A stretch of DNA of 64,000 nucleotides from Corynebacterium liangguodongii (GTDB taxonomy: Bacteria; Actinomycetota; Actinomycetes; Mycobacteriales; Mycobacteriaceae), in NCBI RefSeq assembly GCF_003070865.1, contig NZ_CP026948.1:992001-1056000 (forward strand), in the 5' to 3' direction. Shown here piece after piece: positions 18,120-26,577 of this stretch (its first letter is position 1; every line of letters begins with the position of its first letter). The notes under the pieces were generated by a model. It had not been told where the DNA came from. It ran no database searches and saw only the letters and a program-made list of their open reading frames with translations. The position numbers were made by a program, and so were the translations under genes.

Positions 18120-19472
18120 CTAACGCGAGGACAGCGACGATCGGGTCGACGAAGCCGGGCTGTCCTCCGTGGCGGGGTCCTGCGGCCGTGGCATGGGGGT
18201 CGCTTCCGGCATGCGCACGTAGTCGGGCAGCGGCAGGGGGGCGTCGATAGGCTGCTTTGCCGGAACCATGTCCGCGCCAAGATCCTTGGCAAAGACGAGG
18301 CGGGTCGACTCGTAGACACGCTCGGAGTTCTCGTTGAGCTCGAAGATGCGGGCCCCGCGCAGGGTGTGCTGGTCGCGTGTGCCGTCGTGGAGCCCGTAGG
18401 GGGCGAAACCGGTGCCGGGGCAGTACCCGAGCTCCACCCCGTAGTAGTCGCCGTGGTAGCTGTTGATGTGGTCGTGGCCGCAGTAGATGCCGAGCACATC
18501 CCCGCGATCGCGCACCGCGGCGTAGATCCCGGAGTTAAACGAGCCGAAGTAGACGTCCTCGTGCTTGACGCCGTCGATACCGTGCTTATCGGCCGCGGCG
18601 TTGTGGTCGATAAGGCCGTCCTTGCCCGGCCCGCCGAACCACATATCGCGGTGCTCGTAGGTGGGGATGTGGAAGTACATCAGGCCTGGGATCTTGCGGC
18701 CGAAGCGTTCCTCGGCCGCGCGGGAGGCCTTAAGGTACCACTCGACCTGGGCGGGCCGGATGTAGTCGTAGTGAGGCAGGTCCTCCTTCGCCTTGTCCTT
18801 GAACTCCCCGGGCATGTAGTTGCCGGAGTCGAGCAGCCACACCGCGAACTGTGCGGTCCCCGGCTCGGCGGAGCCGGAGATGAGGAGCTGGGTGTCGGAG
18901 TGCCCGAACGCCCGGTCGCCCGCAGGCGGGTTGAGGTTGTGGCGGTAGGTGCGCACGAAATCGGCCATCTGCCGCTCGAAGACCCCGGTGCCGGCGTCCT
19001 CGACGGAATCTTCGTCGTGGTTGCCAAACGTGATCGCCCAGGGGATGTCGCGGGATTCCATGGGCATGACCACGTTGTTGATGGCCTGGTAGACCTGCTC
19101 TGGGTTCTGCGGGCCGCTGGTGATGACGTCGCCGTTGATAAGCGCGAGACCGGGGCGCTCGGCATCGAGTACGCGCCCCATGAACTCGATGGTGCGGTAG
19201 TCGGTGAGGTGGTCGTCCTGGGTGTCGTTGAACTGGACGATGGTGAAGCGGCCGTCGGGCCCGAAGCGCAGCGGAATCTCGGCGTGCGCATCCTCTACCC
19301 CGAGCCCAGTCTGCGCGGAGGCCTCTGGCGCGCCGAGGCGGGAGGCGGCGGCGCCTGCGGCGAGCGCCGTGCCGCCGAGGAGCAGGGAGCGCCGGGAGAT
19401 CGAGTGGCGGCGGGGCTGGGTGTGGTCGTTTGTGGCGGCTGCGGGATTGTTGGGCATGCGGAGCGGAGTCAT
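18120..19472 (-). CDS. Tat-exported calcineurin-like metallophosphoesterase
   Basis: 450 residues. The N-terminus carries a twin-arginine signal (SRRSLLLGG followed by an Ala-rich stretch), so it is exported folded. The mature part has the metallophosphoesterase motif set: TIVQFNDTQD (metal Asp), LALINGDVI, ITFGNHDE, YFHIPTYE and IYCGHDHINSYHGDYYG. This resembles purple-acid-phosphatase-like or Icc-type phosphoesterases. The C-terminal 40 residues are Pro/Ser-rich. The ATG at 19472 is used; a second ATG at 19457 would remove five residues and keep the signal. Upstream lies TAGGAT (19519-19524, minus strand) and a series of 11-bp-spaced repeats like a PHO box, which fits induction at low phosphate. 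Confidence 0.87.
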   Translation of the reverse strand: MTPLRMPNNPAAATNDHTQPRRHSISRRSLLLGGTALAAGAAASRLGAPEASAQTGLGVEDAHAEIPLRFGPDGRFTIVQFNDTQDDHLTDYRTIEFMGRVLDAERPGLALINGDVITSGPQNPEQVYQAINNVVMPMESRDIPWAITFGNHDEDSVEDAGTGVFERQMADFVRTYRHNLNPPAGDRAFGHSDTQLLISGSAEPGTAQFAVWLLDSGNYMPGEFKDKAKEDLPHYDYIRPAQVEWYLKASRAAEERFGRKIPGLMYFHIPTYEHRDMWFGGPGKDGLIDHNAAADKHGIDGVKHEDVYFGSFNSGIYAAVRDRGDVLGIYCGHDHINSYHGDYYGVELGYCPGTGFAPYGLHDGTRDQHTLRGARIFELNENSERVYESTRLVFAKDLGADMVPAKQPIDAPLPLPDYVRMPEATPMPRPQDPATEDSPASSTRSSLSSR

Positions 19473-19533
19473 TTTCTGGCGAAGGGTGAGGCGGATTGGG
19501 GGTAGCTGGACGAGCGAAATCCTAGGCGGTCGC

Positions 19534-19587
19534 TGTAAACGGTCGCTTAAGGTGGAATAAACGGCGAGTGAACGGTGGACGGTGAAC
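19534..19587 (-). promoter_or_regulatory. PHO-box-like direct repeats upstream of the phosphatase gene
   Basis: On the plus strand the heptamers TGTAAAC (19534), GCTTAAG (19545), AATAAAC (19556) and AGTGAAC (19567) are spaced exactly 11 bases apart, with GGTGAAC at 19581 after 14 bases. Read on the minus strand they resemble GTTCACC-type units, the direct-repeat form bound by actinobacterial PhoP/PhoR response regulators. They lie just upstream of the TAGGAT -10 of the phosphatase gene. Confidence 0.6.
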
Positions 19588-19722
19588 GCTGTGAGGGGTG
19601 ATTGTCGAAAAATTATTCGTGAAATGGCTCACGTTGGGCGGTGGGGAGTGTATCGTATCGGCAGCGATAGTTAGTTCGCGCGAGGGAAATAGCGCTAGCA
19701 ATAGGCAAAGGGAGGATGTCTC

Positions 19723-20292
19723 ATGGGACACCTGAGGAAGGGGCGCTTTGCCGCCGTGCTAGGGGCGGGCTTGCTCATGATGGGGGCAGAGACCGCGGTG
19801 ATGGCGCAAACGGGCCTGACTGCAAACATCGCGCTATCGAACGTGATCTTTACCCAGACGGTTGGTTCGATTAAGGGGCAAGAGTTCGATCTCTTCGTTG
19901 ATGCTGAGCCCATGCAGAACGGAAACCTAGGGGTCTCACGCCTCCACATCAGCGAAGCGATGATTGCAGATCTGTGTATGTCCGCTCCCATCGACCTTCC
20001 AGGAATCGGTCCGAAGAAGTTCCAGATGCTCGTGCCGGGGGAGTCGACCACCGCAAGCAACCTGGTCATTGGCGCCAAAGACCTGGCAGGTGAGATGACG
20101 ATGATCAACCCGCACATCGGTATCGACGCCCAACAACTCAGCGACAAAGCACTGCCTGGCGCTTTCGGGCTCAACGCCGAAAAATTAGAGGCAATCAACC
20201 AGACCATCCACGCCTCTTCGATTTCTGCGGACAGTCTAACTGCGCGGGGCGGCGTTATTACGGTTGAGGATGTCGACAATGCACAGTGCTAG
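19723..20292 (+). CDS. DUF6230 family secreted protein
   Basis: 189 residues. The N-terminus is positive then hydrophobic (GRFAAVLGAGLLMMGAETAVMA), a signal peptide or membrane anchor. The rest is a beta-rich domain with no charge clusters: LTANIALSNVIFTQTVG, FDLFVDAEPMQ and repeated ASNL/ADSL segments. The order with the next gene matches the actinobacterial pair DUF6230-DUF6114. A strong ribosome binding site (GGGAGG) lies 7 bases upstream of the ATG. The stop lies within the coding region of the next gene. The function is undescribed as far as I know; a role at the cell surface is inferred from the signal. Confidence 0.7.
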   Translation: MGHLRKGRFAAVLGAGLLMMGAETAVMAQTGLTANIALSNVIFTQTVGSIKGQEFDLFVDAEPMQNGNLGVSRLHISEAMIADLCMSAPIDLPGIGPKKFQMLVPGESTTASNLVIGAKDLAGEMTMINPHIGIDAQQLSDKALPGAFGLNAEKLEAINQTIHASSISADSLTARGGVITVEDVDNAQC

Positions 20293-20683
20293 TAGATTTC
20301 GCCGCTGGGCTTCCCACCGTCCTTTTGTCGCGGGTTTGCTCATGGTCATCTCCGGCCTGGTTGTCCTGACCCCGGCCTACCTCTCCTTCGAAATGTCCAA
20401 CATCCAGGTCCACCTGTCGACGATGTCCGGGGTCTCTACGCTGCTTATTGGTGCGCTGCTTCTGTGTTGCGGGGCGATGGTGTGGTTTCAAAGCGAGGGC
20501 CGGCTCCTGGCCGGCATTGCGGCAATGATTCTCGCTGTCGTGGCTATCCCGACGTCGAACTTCGGTGGATTTTTCGTCGGCTCACTGTGCGCCTTGATCG
20601 GCGGTGCGCTGTCGTTGGCGTGGGCGCCCGGGCCGCGGCCGGACGGGAACAAGAGGGCACGCCGGGACGGGGAGGAATCTTGA
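20279..20683 (+). CDS. DUF6114 family membrane protein
   Basis: 134 residues with four hydrophobic segments (about 17-37, 47-65, 74-88 and 92-112) and a basic C-terminal tail. It overlaps the DUF6230 gene by 14 bases. The start is the ATG with GAGGA 7 bases upstream; an ATG at 20270 is an alternative. The small four-helix architecture and its place after DUF6230 match DUF6114 proteins. Its own stop overlaps the next start by TTGA. The function is unknown; translational coupling implies that the three products act together in the membrane. Confidence 0.68.
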   Translation: MHSASRFRRWASHRPFVAGLLMVISGLVVLTPAYLSFEMSNIQVHLSTMSGVSTLLIGALLLCCGAMVWFQSEGRLLAGIAAMILAVVAIPTSNFGGFFVGSLCALIGGALSLAWAPGPRPDGNKRARRDGEES

Positions 20684-21390
20684 TTCGTCGGGGCGGGCTC
20701 GCAGCGCTAGCTGGTATCGTGGCGGTCGGTATTCTTGCGCCCGCGTCGACGTCCGCGCTTATGCCGCGGGAATCCCCGCTCGAGCAGCTCATGTCTGTTC
20801 CTGCACTTCCCGCACCCCCCGTTCCACTCGGAACACCCGCGCCTCCCGGACAGCTCACGCTCCCGCCCATCGCTGGGCTCGACTTTGCCCCTCCAGAGCC
20901 GATTGCGGGTATGGGCACGCCTTCGGGGACGACGTATACCGTGCAGGCGGACTCCACCGCACTCACGGGTGGCGTCAAGCTCTCCTACGTCAACATCGAG
21001 ACAGCTCAGGGGCCACGCTCCGCGATCCGGATCGACGCCGACAAGGTGGTTCTGGACAACCTTCGGGTGCGCTTTCCCAGCAGCGTTGCCGGCGTCCCAG
21101 ACGAGTGGCAGCGCTCGGGACCCGGAGTGAAGACGACTCTGAGCGGCCACTTCCACATCATCGTCAAAGAAATGACGGTGACCCCGCAGATCGCCGGGGT
21201 AGCGCTGCCGGCGCCGATCACCATTGACGCGGACATGGCTACCGAGGACATCGCGAACAGGCTCAAGCAAGTTGGAGCCGGCATGCCCGACGCGATATCA
21301 GAGCACGTGGTGATGCTCAACGGTCAGATGGAGGCGTACTACATTTCCGCGGATCGGTTCACGGGGGAGGCCCTCACCATCGGCCAGTAA
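20680..21390 (+). CDS. Secreted protein, third gene of the DUF6230/DUF6114 operon
   Basis: 236 residues from a TTG that overlaps the previous stop codon (TTGA), preceded closely by GGAGGA. A signal peptide spans about 1-28 (LAGIVAVGILAPASTSA). A Pro-rich linker follows (residues 30-75), then a domain of about 150 residues with TYTVQADSTALTGGVKLSYVNIET, several short strands and VKEMTVTPQIAGVALPAPITID. Its beta-rich pattern and the theme of short repeated strands resemble the DUF6230 protein two genes upstream, so the two may be distant relatives. No catalytic motif is visible. The same transcript probably ends here, since the next gene has its own promoter. Confidence 0.65.
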   Translation: MIRRGGLAALAGIVAVGILAPASTSALMPRESPLEQLMSVPALPAPPVPLGTPAPPGQLTLPPIAGLDFAPPEPIAGMGTPSGTTYTVQADSTALTGGVKLSYVNIETAQGPRSAIRIDADKVVLDNLRVRFPSSVAGVPDEWQRSGPGVKTTLSGHFHIIVKEMTVTPQIAGVALPAPITIDADMATEDIANRLKQVGAGMPDAISEHVVMLNGQMEAYYISADRFTGEALTIGQ

Positions 21391-21411
21391 GCCGGACGAA
21401 GCGATTACGCA

Positions 21412-21417
21412 TAAGAT
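21412..21417 (+). promoter_or_regulatory. -10 element of the PLP-enzyme operon
   Basis: TAAGAT followed by 7 bases and the ATG at 21425, without a Shine-Dalgarno sequence: a leaderless-type promoter that separates this operon from the DUF6230 operon. Confidence 0.6.
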
Positions 21418-21424
21418 TGTTGTT

Positions 21425-22366
21425 ATGCTCAGCGATCCACGACCGGACCTTCTCGCCGCGGTCGGCCACACACCGCTCGTCGAACTCGCCGTCTCGCCCC
21501 GCGCCCGGGCGTGGGCTAAGCTCGAATCCTTCAACCCCTCGGGCAGCGCCAAAGACCGCACGGCCCGGGCGATGGTACGTGACGCCTACGAGAAGGGGAT
21601 CCTCGGGCCTGGCACGATTGTCGTCGAATCCAGCTCCGGCAACCTCGGGGTGGCGCTGGCGAGGGAGGCCTTGATCGGGGGGTGGAGCTTCCACTGTGTT
21701 GTCGATACGCGCACAAACGCCCAGACGCTGGCACACATGCGCGCGCTCGGCGCGATACTCCACGAGGTCACCGCCCCCGACCCGGAGACCGGAGACTGGC
21801 TCGTGGCGCGCCGGGCCGCGGTGGACGAGCTCGTCGCCGAGCTCGGGGCCATAACCCTCGACCAATACTCCAACCGGGCGGCGATTACGGCGCATAGCGA
21901 GGGCACGATGTGCGAGATTATCGACGCCCTCGGGCACGCTCCGGACTTCATCGTCGCGGCGGTGAGCACGACGGGGACTATCGGCGGGTGCGCGCACTTC
22001 GTGCGCAGCCACGGCCTGCCCACCACGGTGGTCGCGATCGATGCTGAAGGCTCCGTGCTCTTCGGCGGCACCCGCGGGAGCCGGATCCTGCCCGGCTACG
22101 GCGCCGGTGTGGTCACCGAACTCTCCACCCACGTCGAGCCCGACAGCGTGATCCGCGTGAGCGCGGGCGATGCCGTGCGCGCCGCCCGTACCATGGCGCG
22201 CGCCTCGGGGTTTTTACCGGGGGCCTCCGGCGGGGCGGTTGCCCATGGCGTCGATACGCTTGCTGCGCGGCACCCCGGCGCGGAGATCGCCGCGATCTTT
22301 CACGATGACGGCCGCGCCTACCTGGACACGGTCTACAACGACGAATGGGTGGAGGCGAACCTGTAG
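21425..22366 (+). CDS. Cysteine synthase-fold PLP enzyme (SbnA-like)
   Basis: 313 residues of fold type II. The PLP lysine is Lys43 in FNPSGSAKDRTA, and the phosphate-binding loops are ESSSGNLGVALA near residue 68 and TTGTIGG near 184. The substrate loop SSSGN differs from the TSGNTG of ordinary cysteine synthases and is shared, as I recall, with 2,3-diaminopropionate-pathway enzymes such as SbnA and with rhizobial Y4xP-type proteins. The C-terminal PGASGGAVAHG matches the family's PLP-ring contact region (SxGA variant). The next gene begins directly after this stop codon, so the two products belong to one pathway. Replacement of the beta-substituent of an activated serine by an amino nucleophile is the likely reaction; the substrate is not known. 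Confidence 0.78.
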   Translation: MLSDPRPDLLAAVGHTPLVELAVSPRARAWAKLESFNPSGSAKDRTARAMVRDAYEKGILGPGTIVVESSSGNLGVALAREALIGGWSFHCVVDTRTNAQTLAHMRALGAILHEVTAPDPETGDWLVARRAAVDELVAELGAITLDQYSNRAAITAHSEGTMCEIIDALGHAPDFIVAAVSTTGTIGGCAHFVRSHGLPTTVVAIDAEGSVLFGGTRGSRILPGYGAGVVTELSTHVEPDSVIRVSAGDAVRAARTMARASGFLPGASGGAVAHGVDTLAARHPGAEIAAIFHDDGRAYLDTVYNDEWVEANL

Positions 22367-25075
22367 ATGAAAGTTGCCATTATCGGGGCAGGCCCGCGCG
22401 GGCTGTGGGCGTGCGAAGAGCTCATGGGCACAGCGCGCGAGCGCGGCGCATCAATCGAGCTCACCGTTTTCGACACCGCCCCGCGCGGCGCCACGAGCGC
22501 CACCGGCGCGTTCCAGCCCGACCTTCCCGCCCAGTGGCTGCTCAACGTGCCCGCCAGCGCTATTGCCACCCGCCTCGGCAGTTTCGATCAGTGGCGCACG
22601 CCGGGCGGGGATTTCCCGTCGCGCGCGCAGGTTGGGGAGTTCATCGCCGCCTCGTGGCGCGCGGCCCTCTCTCGTGTGCCGCGCGGGTGCGCGCTCGATT
22701 TTCGCCAGCACAGGGTCGAGCGCATCGTGCCGGCGGGCGGTGGGTTGAGGGTCGACGGCACGCTTTTCGACGAAGTGATGATCTGCACCGGCCACGAGAC
22801 CGCCACCCCGGTTCCCGGCGCCATCGCCGCCTACCCGCACACCAACCTCGATGCCCTGGGTCCCTCAGACGTGGTGCTCGTCCGCGGCGCGGCGCTGTCG
22901 TTCATGGACGTGGTGCGCTACTCGGGCGCCAAGACGTTCTTCCCTGTTTCCCGCAGCGGAAGGTTTATGGAGGTCAAGGCCTATCCCGAGGACGGGCCGG
23001 TCGCCACCGCCGCGCTCGAGCGCGCCGGGGCCGAGATTGCCCGAAGCGCCGACCTCGTCGCATTCACCCGCGCCCTCGCCGAGGCCGCGGACGCCGTGCT
23101 CGAGGCAGTCGGCGGGAGCGGGGAGACCCGCCCCGTCATCGAAGGCACCGACTTTAGCGGTGACGCCGTCGCCGAGCTGCGCGCCTCGCTGGCCGGCGCG
23201 CAGGGCCTGCGCCCGTGGACCCCCGCCCAGGCGGTGGGCTACGTGTTTCGCGAGCTCTACCCTCGCGTCATCGAGCGCGCATCCTTTGGCGGGCGAGCCA
23301 GCCTGGGAGGGGAGCGTTTCGACGCGCTCACGCACACCCTCGAGCGCGTCGCCTTCGGCCCTCCCGCGGTAACCGCTCGGGACCTCGTCGCCGCGATCGA
23401 TTCCGGCCGCGTGCGCACCGATGTGCTCGGGCGCGGCGCGGAAGACATCGGTGCGCTCGCCCGCGAGGTCGGAGCCAGCGCTGTCGTCGATTCGGTCACC
23501 GCGCCCCCGGGGGTTCACCCGGATTCGCTCGTCGGCCGCCTCGTCTCAGATGGGCTCGCGCGCACCGAGGCCGGTGCCCTCATCGTCGAGCGCGACGGCA
23601 CCGTCTCCGGGCAGAAGCACCTCGCCGCCGCGGGAAGGATGTGCGAGGGATGGATCCTCGGCCACGACACGCTGCGCCGGGGCCCCGATGATGTCATCCC
23701 TGCCTGGGCGCGGCGCGTCTCCGCGGCGGCGGCCCCGAGCGGGGTGCACGGCATCCCGCCTCTGACCGCGCGCACCGAGGCGTGGGCGGATGGCCTCCTC
23801 GCCGATGCGCAGGCGTGCCACAACCTCATCGAGGACCATTCCAGCCCGGTCAACGTCCTCAACCCGGAGCCGATGGAGCGCAACATCACCCAGCTCGTCG
23901 ACGCCGCGCGCGGCCACGGCGTCGAGCTCAAGGTGTTCTTCGCCCGCAAGGCCAACAAGGCCTTAGCCTTCGTCGATGCGGCGCGCGATGCGGGGCACGG
24001 GGTGGACGTGGCCAGCGTCGGCGAGCTCACCCAGGTGCTCGGCCGGGGAGTGAAGGGCAGCGATACCATCGTCACCGCCGCGGTGAAGACCGACGGGTTG
24101 CTGCGCCTGGCCATTGCACACGGCGCCGTCATCTCGGCCGATAGCCGCGACGAGCTCGACCGCATCGCAGCCATCGCCGAGGAACTGGGGGAGCTCGCCC
24201 TCGTCGCACCGCGCCTCGCACCCGACCCTGAGGTGATGCCGCCGACCCGCTTCGGCGAGCGCCGTGAGGCGTGGGCCGAGCACATCGGCGCACCCGGGAG
24301 GTGGGTGCGCATCGTCGGGGTGCACGCGCATCTCCACGGCTACGCGGCACGGGACCGCAGACACGCGCTGCGCGAATGCATGGAGCTTGTGGACGCGCTT
24401 GCGCGGAAAGGCCACGCGCTAGAGTTCATCGACATCGGCGGCGGGGTGCCCATGAGCTACATCGACAGCGCCGCGCAGTGGGAGGGCTACCGCGATGCGA
24501 TCGACGCCCAGCGCGCCGGATACGCCGAGCCCTTTACGTGGAAGGCCGACCCGCTGACCAACACCTACCCCTACCACCAGCGCCCCACCCGGGGGCGGTG
24601 GCTCGACGAGGTCCTCGCAGGCGATATCGCCGCGGGCCTGCGGCGGCGCGGGCTGCGGCTCCACCTCGAGCCGGGCCGCTCGCTTCTCGACGGCTGCGGG
24701 CTCATCCTCGCCGCCGTTGCCTTCGTGAAGCAGCGTAGCGACGGCCTGCCCCTCGTCGGCCTGCACATGAACCGCACCCAGTGCCGTACCACCTCGGATG
24801 ACTATCTCGTCGACCCGATCCTGGTCAAGCGCACCGACCCCAGCGAGGAGATCGAAGCCTTCCTCGTGGGGGCCTACTGCATCGAAGACGAGGTGATCCT
24901 GCGCCGCCGCGTGCGCTTCCCCGCGGGAGTGAGCGCAGGGGACATCATCGCCATCCCGAACACCGCCGGCTACTTCATGCACATCCTCGAATCCGCCTCG
25001 CACCAGATCCCGCTCGCGAAAAACGTCGTGTGGCCGGGCGGTGCCCTCGACCCGATCGACGCGCCCGGCGCCTAG
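22367..25075 (+). CDS. Fusion of FAD/NAD(P)-binding domain and fold-type III PLP decarboxylase
   Basis: 902 residues in one open frame. Residues 1 to about 470 are an FAD/NAD(P)-binding domain (KVAIIGAGPRGLWACEEL at the N-terminus, then a DEVMICTGHETATPVPG segment). Residues about 485-902 are a group IV decarboxylase of the LysA/ornithine decarboxylase fold: VFFARKANKALAF with the PLP lysine near 528, EFIDIGGGVPM, HLEPGRSLLDG near 766-776, and a C-terminal AYCIEDEVILRRRV and IPNTAGYFMHILES with the Cys/Tyr dimer residues. The ATG touches the preceding stop. The decarboxylase half resembles proteins labelled Y4yA-like. The FAD half resembles amino-acid-modifying flavoproteins; no thioredoxin motif is seen. 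The stop overlaps that of cydC on the other strand by 4 bases. The function is unknown. Confidence 0.8.
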   Translation: MKVAIIGAGPRGLWACEELMGTARERGASIELTVFDTAPRGATSATGAFQPDLPAQWLLNVPASAIATRLGSFDQWRTPGGDFPSRAQVGEFIAASWRAALSRVPRGCALDFRQHRVERIVPAGGGLRVDGTLFDEVMICTGHETATPVPGAIAAYPHTNLDALGPSDVVLVRGAALSFMDVVRYSGAKTFFPVSRSGRFMEVKAYPEDGPVATAALERAGAEIARSADLVAFTRALAEAADAVLEAVGGSGETRPVIEGTDFSGDAVAELRASLAGAQGLRPWTPAQAVGYVFRELYPRVIERASFGGRASLGGERFDALTHTLERVAFGPPAVTARDLVAAIDSGRVRTDVLGRGAEDIGALAREVGASAVVDSVTAPPGVHPDSLVGRLVSDGLARTEAGALIVERDGTVSGQKHLAAAGRMCEGWILGHDTLRRGPDDVIPAWARRVSAAAAPSGVHGIPPLTARTEAWADGLLADAQACHNLIEDHSSPVNVLNPEPMERNITQLVDAARGHGVELKVFFARKANKALAFVDAARDAGHGVDVASVGELTQVLGRGVKGSDTIVTAAVKTDGLLRLAIAHGAVISADSRDELDRIAAIAEELGELALVAPRLAPDPEVMPPTRFGERREAWAEHIGAPGRWVRIVGVHAHLHGYAARDRRHALRECMELVDALARKGHALEFIDIGGGVPMSYIDSAAQWEGYRDAIDAQRAGYAEPFTWKADPLTNTYPYHQRPTRGRWLDEVLAGDIAAGLRRRGLRLHLEPGRSLLDGCGLILAAVAFVKQRSDGLPLVGLHMNRTQCRTTSDDYLVDPILVKRTDPSEEIEAFLVGAYCIEDEVILRRRVRFPAGVSAGDIIAIPNTAGYFMHILESASHQIPLAKNVVWPGGALDPIDAPGA

Positions 25076-26577
25076 GGCTCGCCCACGTGCGCCGCCACGA
25101 TCACGCTGCGGTGCGCCTTCGCGCCGGGCAGGGGAGCGGTGAGCAGCATGCGCAGGATCTTCCCGGCGTCGTCGGGGGTGAGGTGGGCGGTGGGTTCGTC
25201 GATAAGCAACACGTCGGCCTCGCTACACAACGCGCGCGCGACGAGCAGCTTCCTGCGCTGCCCGGCCGAGAGCGAATCAGCCCCGGCGGCGAGGTGGAAG
25301 TCGAGCGGGAAGGGAAAGCCCACCGCCTTCAGCGCCGCGTTGGCGACGTCGTCTTCGAGCATGGGCGAGCACACGCGCAGGTTCTCCCGGACGGAGGTGG
25401 CAAACACCCAGGCATCCTCGGCGAAAAACCGGGTGTTAGGGGCAGCGGTGCACGAGCCGGCGGCGGGGGCGCGAAGGCCCGCGAGCGTCTCGAGCAAGGT
25501 GGTCTTGCCGCACCCGGACGGCCCGCGAATCACGAGCCTCTCCCCCGGGGCGAGTGAGAAGTTCCACTCCACATCCCCGTGGTCGCAGCGCAGGCCGCGG
25601 GCCGAGACGGTGGCAGAGGGAGCCGGCGCGCCCGCCGGGCGCGGGGCGGAACCCAGCAGGGCGCGAAGCCGGTGCGCGCTGCGCACGGCGTCGCTTTCGT
25701 GCTGCGCGGCCGCGGCGAGCGGCGCGTGGGATTCGAACGCCGCGAGCGGCACCATGACGAGCATGCCCAGCCACGTGGGATCCCCGTTGTAGGTCCACGC
25801 ACCGACGGCCGCGACGCCGACGGCCGCCGCCGATACCGCCCAGGTCTGCAGGGCTTCGGCGGCCACCGAGGAGCGCTGCGCTTCAAGGGCCGCGCGGGTG
25901 GCCGCGGCGGAGGAGCGCGAGGCGCGGGCGATGAGCGCGGGCGCCACGCCGGCGGCGGCGTATTCCACCCTGTGCCCCAGCACCTGGTCGATGTCGACGG
26001 TGAGCTGGCTGGCTGCCTCGACGCTCGCCTCGCGCCGGTAGGAGCGCAGCGCGAGGCGCGGCACCGCGAATCCGGTCACGGCCAGCGCCGCGGCGAGGAC
26101 GGCCGCGGACAGCGGGCTCAAGATCGCGGTGATGCCCACCGCGATGACGGAGACGACCCAGGCCACGGCGCGCGGGATGAGGCTGCGCACGAGGTAGTCG
26201 GTGACGCGCTCGGTCTCCTCCACGAGGTAGACGTGCCCGCGCCCGCGCGGGAGGCTGGCACCTGCGGCGAGGGCGTCGTAGACGAGAACGCGCAGATTAC
26301 TCAGCGCGCGCAGGGCAATGCGGTGGGTAAGCAGCCTGTCGAGGTAGCGGAACACCGCGCGCGAGATCCCGAGCGCGCGCACGGCGGTGATCGCCACCGA
26401 CGAGGTGAGCACCGGCGGCATCTGCCAGGCCCGCGTGATCAGCCAGCCCGACAACACCGTGAGCGTAAGCGCCGCGATCAGGGTGACAGAGGCCGCCGCC
26501 ACCGCCGCAGCCACGGAGGAGGCCTTCACCTCGGCCGCGCGCAGCAGGGAGGCGATGGCACCAGGGAGAATCCTCAT
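25072..26577 (-). CDS. cydC: Thiol exporter ABC subunit CydC
   Basis: 501 residues. An N-terminal half with about six membrane segments is followed by a nucleotide-binding domain: Walker A GPSGCGKTTLLETL, signature LSAGQRRKLLVARAL and Walker B VLLIDEPTAHL. It is the second half-transporter of the pair whose ATPase and membrane domains, with CydD, export glutathione or cysteine (or, in recent work, import heme) and are needed to assemble cytochrome bd. The start ATG at 26577 overlaps the cydD stop. It ends the cydABDC operon, tail to tail with the FAD/PLP fusion gene. Confidence 0.9.
   Translation of the reverse strand: MRILPGAIASLLRAAEVKASSVAAAVAAASVTLIAALTLTVLSGWLITRAWQMPPVLTSSVAITAVRALGISRAVFRYLDRLLTHRIALRALSNLRVLVYDALAAGASLPRGRGHVYLVEETERVTDYLVRSLIPRAVAWVVSVIAVGITAILSPLSAAVLAAALAVTGFAVPRLALRSYRREASVEAASQLTVDIDQVLGHRVEYAAAGVAPALIARASRSSAAATRAALEAQRSSVAAEALQTWAVSAAAVGVAAVGAWTYNGDPTWLGMLVMVPLAAFESHAPLAAAAQHESDAVRSAHRLRALLGSAPRPAGAPAPSATVSARGLRCDHGDVEWNFSLAPGERLVIRGPSGCGKTTLLETLAGLRAPAAGSCTAAPNTRFFAEDAWVFATSVRENLRVCSPMLEDDVANAALKAVGFPFPLDFHLAAGADSLSAGQRRKLLVARALCSEADVLLIDEPTAHLTPDDAGKILRMLLTAPLPGAKAHRSVIVAAHVGEP

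Noticed and set aside
17757..19505. Long plus-strand open frame across the carboxymuconolactone and phosphatase genes
   Set aside because: It runs antisense to two well-supported genes and matches no family. High-GC sequence makes such frames common.
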